Shown: positions 6,636-8,024 of the stretch, in pieces
How the letters are laid out: the number at the start of each line of letters is the position of its first letter
How positions within the stretch are numbered: position 1 is the first letter of the stretch
Origin: Bacteroidales bacterium
Lineage (GTDB): Bacteria; Bacteroidota; Bacteroidia; Bacteroidales; UBA7960
Length of the DNA stretch: 8,024 bases
Assembly (NCBI GenBank): GCA_007132865.1
Contig: SLNU01000191.1
Location: 1 to 8,024 of the forward strand
Direction of reading: 5' to 3'
The notes under the pieces: model-generated
What the model was told of the DNA's origin: nothing
Seen by the model: the letters and a program-made list of their open reading frames with translations, nothing else
The model's database searches: none
Position numbers and translations under genes: made by a program

Positions 6636-6956
6636 TCAGAATATTGTTAATTTGCTTTCACGATCCGTTAGAGTTCGCATCTCACCTGCTTTTGAAACAA
6701 TGACTTTTACAAAATAATTTCCACGTGATAATAATGTTGATTGTTCTTCTGTCAATTCACCATGATACACTTTATCACTTTGTGTTGATGATAAAGCAAT
6801 AGTAATAACAGGATCATTGTCCGTAATACTTCTTTGCACATGCAACTTTTTCTCCCATTCATCGATATCAGGAATTTCTGTTGTCAACGTCACACGAAAC
6901 TTCCAATTGTCATTTAATGCCAATCTTTTTACTAAGTTGTAATATGTTTGTTCCAT
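6636..6956 (-). CDS. Unknown 106-aa protein between repeat protein and portal
   Basis: I do not recognise this protein with confidence. It has no signal peptide, membrane helix or cysteine. Alternating hydrophobic residues, as in NWKFRVTLTTEIPD (17-30), DPVITIALSS (48-57) and GNYFVKVIVSKAGE (79-92), suggest a small beta-sandwich. The motif pattern 'NWKFRVTL ... LTEEQSTLLSRGNYFVKVIV ... L.I' resembles small beta-sandwich proteins found in phage head or tail modules, often near fibre or baseplate genes. The start is 3 bases after the repeat protein stop, and the stop is 4 bases before the portal start. No ribosome binding site is visible, so translation is probably coupled to the repeat gene. 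A structural accessory role, perhaps in anchoring the repeat protein, is only inference. Confidence 0.75.
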   Translation of the reverse strand: MEQTYYNLVKRLALNDNWKFRVTLTTEIPDIDEWEKKLHVQRSITDNDPVITIALSSTQSDKVYHGELTEEQSTLLSRGNYFVKVIVSKAGEMRTLTDRESKLTIF

Positions 6957-6959
6957 GAT

Positions 6960-8024
6960 TTAATAATTATTAAATGTCATATCTATTATTTCATCATCTT
7001 CTTTACTCATATGCACTGTTTCATCGTCTTGAACGTCTGTGATGTTTACACTTCGTTGCCACTCCTCTGTTTGAACCAAATTACACTCGAAATGCTGTGT
7101 TTCATTACTCAGAGACGATTCAACAGTTAATTTGACAGCAACACTACTACTAAATATCTGTGATGCATTAGAGGCCGTTATTTCCGCTAAAATTTCAGCC
7201 GTCTGGTTAATTGAAAGAACTTGTGTTGCATTTGTAAGATCAATTTGCACATCTCGTTGCTCAACATCTGCATCAGCATTAAATGATTGTGCTGTGTTTG
7301 TGATCTCAGCACTCGTCACAATGTGAACAGCGGTTTCTGCATCAAATTGTTGCGATGTATTAATGATGCCTGATTCTACGCTGATTTCTACAGTTGCTTG
7401 TGAATTAAACGCCTGAACGGTGTTTGATATTGTAGCAGTATTCGTTACTTCAACATTAGTTTCACTCGCAAATGTCTGTTGATCATTACTTAACTCTGTT
7501 TCTATTGTTGACTCTTGAACAGAAGATTCAGCGGCAAATGTCTGTTGTTCATTTGTGATCGTGCTTTCAAGAGATGCTTCTGCTGTAGATTCCGCAGCAA
7601 AGCTTTGATCACTATTCTCTAAATTCGCCATGATTTGCGAACCCTCGAGTAATGAACCATTAAATACCTGCCCTGTATTCGTAAGTGCAGATTGCACACT
7701 GACTTCATTTGTAATAGTGCTTTCAAAAGATTGCACTCCATTCGTAAGTGCAGATTGCACACTGACTTCATTTGTACTTTCAGAAGTGAAAGACTGACCA
7801 GCATTTGTAAGATTTGCAGTTACAGAACTAACAGGTGTTTCTAATAGTGATGCATTAAATAACTGACCAGTGTTTACAAGATTACTTTCAGCACTGACTT
7901 CATTTGTACTTTCAGAAGTGAATGACTGTACTGTATTTGTAAGAGTGCTTTCAACATTGACTTCATTTGTGCTTTCAGAAGTGAATGACTGACCAGTGTT
8001 TACAAGATTACTTTCAGCACTGAC
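6960..8024 (-). CDS. Repeat-rich structural or fibre-like protein (partial, start missing)
   Basis: The frame is open to the right edge, so only the last 354 residues are visible; the GTG at 7760 is not the start, because codons continue in frame to 8024. The protein consists of 15 visible repeats of 21-23 residues, each centred on N-x-x-Q-x-F (14 copies exact, one with Leu) and usually preceded by ES.LT and followed by an ES..EVSV-like strand. Composition is rich in Ser, Thr, Asn, Gln and Glu, with one Cys and almost no aromatic residues except the repeat Phe. Two short beta-strands per repeat suggest a beta-solenoid or fibre. The non-repeat tail, from EEWQRSVNITDV onward, is acidic. Its place in front of the portal suggests a virion protein, such as a head fibre or adhesin, but no enzyme or known domain is recognisable. 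Confidence 0.85.
   Translation of the reverse strand, partial: VSAESNLVNTGQSFTSESTNEVNVESTLTNTVQSFTSESTNEVSAESNLVNTGQLFNASLLETPVSSVTANLTNAGQSFTSESTNEVSVQSALTNGVQSFESTITNEVSVQSALTNTGQVFNGSLLEGSQIMANLENSDQSFAAESTAEASLESTITNEQQTFAAESSVQESTIETELSNDQQTFASETNVEVTNTATISNTVQAFNSQATVEISVESGIINTSQQFDAETAVHIVTSAEITNTAQSFNADADVEQRDVQIDLTNATQVLSINQTAEILAEITASNASQIFSSSVAVKLTVESSLSNETQHFECNLVQTEEWQRSVNITDVQDDETVHMSKEDDEIIDMTFNNY
7677..7776 (-). repeat. Pair of identical 37-base direct repeats, 63 bases apart
   Basis: Positions 7677-7713 and 7740-7776 are identical over 37 bases and are offset by exactly 63 bases, one repeat unit. They encode the same stretch, TNEVSVQSALTN. Such identity in both copies, including silent positions, points to a recent duplication. 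Confidence 0.88.
7862..8024 (-). repeat. Pair of identical 37-base direct repeats, 126 bases apart
   Basis: Positions 7862-7898 and 7988-8024 are identical over at least 37 bases with an offset of 126 bases, two repeat units. They encode VSAESNLVNTGQ. The match runs to the window edge and may be longer. Confidence 0.85.

Larger units (their letters stand above)
6960..8024 (-). repeat. Tandem coding repeats with a 63-bp period
   Basis: The DNA repeats with a basic period of 63 bases (21 codons). Occasional units are 66 or 69 bases, which keeps the frame. Copies near the right edge are nearly identical in DNA, while those toward the left (the 3' end of the gene) have diverged strongly but keep N-x-x-Q-x-F. 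The array continues past the right edge. Confidence 0.88.

Noticed and set aside
7757..7760. GTG at 7760 as the start of a 266-aa repeat protein
   Set aside because: The frame is open without a stop to the right edge at 8024, and the repeats continue upstream with the same pattern, so the gene begins outside the window.
7619..7804. 61-aa minus-strand frame with internal repeats (LLKVQMKSVCNLHLR-like)
   Set aside because: It is another frame of the 63-base repeats of the repeat protein; the repetition comes from the DNA and the true frame continues on both sides.
6960..8024. CRISPR-like array because of regular repeats
   Set aside because: The period is 63 bases, always a multiple of three, with an open reading frame and gradual divergence; there are no unique spacers between constant repeats.

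Overview
The window is part of the head (capsid) gene module of a tailed bacteriophage or prophage (Caudoviricetes). All real genes lie on the minus strand, so transcription runs from right to left. The sequence is AT-rich by eye and uses strong AAAGGAGG-type ribosome binding sites. It contains no tRNA, rRNA, integrase or host-type gene. The host cannot be named from this sequence; the ribosome binding sites would suit a Firmicute but do not prove one.

Layout in transcription order: (1) 8024-6960, a long Ser/Thr/Asn/Gln-rich protein built from about 21-residue repeats, whose start lies beyond the right edge; (2) 6956-6636, a 106-aa protein of unknown function; (3) 6631-5246, the portal protein (DUF1073 type); (4) 5249-3384, a Mu gpF-like minor head protein with a C-terminal HELGH metallopeptidase-like domain; (5) 3387-3208, a 59-aa Cys-containing protein; (6) 3205-1700, a fused prohead protease (DUF2213 type) and scaffold; (7) 2230-1700, the scaffold apparently also made alone from an in-frame internal start; (8) 1694-1212, a capsid decoration protein; (9) 1184-81, the major capsid protein of the HK97/encapsulin-like fold. 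A weak hairpin follows the capsid gene, and the first codons of another gene may occupy 28-1.

The genes are packed as one operon: ATGA overlaps or gaps of 2-5 bases join most neighbours. The portal, minor head, 59-aa and protease genes have no clear ribosome binding site and look translationally coupled. The three products needed in hundreds of copies (scaffold, decoration protein, major capsid protein) each have a near-perfect ribosome binding site. In the expected pathway, portal and scaffold nucleate a prohead of major capsid protein, the protease removes the scaffold, the decoration protein stabilises the expanded shell, and the MuF protein sits at the portal or inside the head, where its C-terminal enzyme domain could be delivered with the DNA.

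The points most worth following are the MuF-metallopeptidase fusion, the nested scaffold start, and the recently expanded repeat protein placed directly upstream of the portal.
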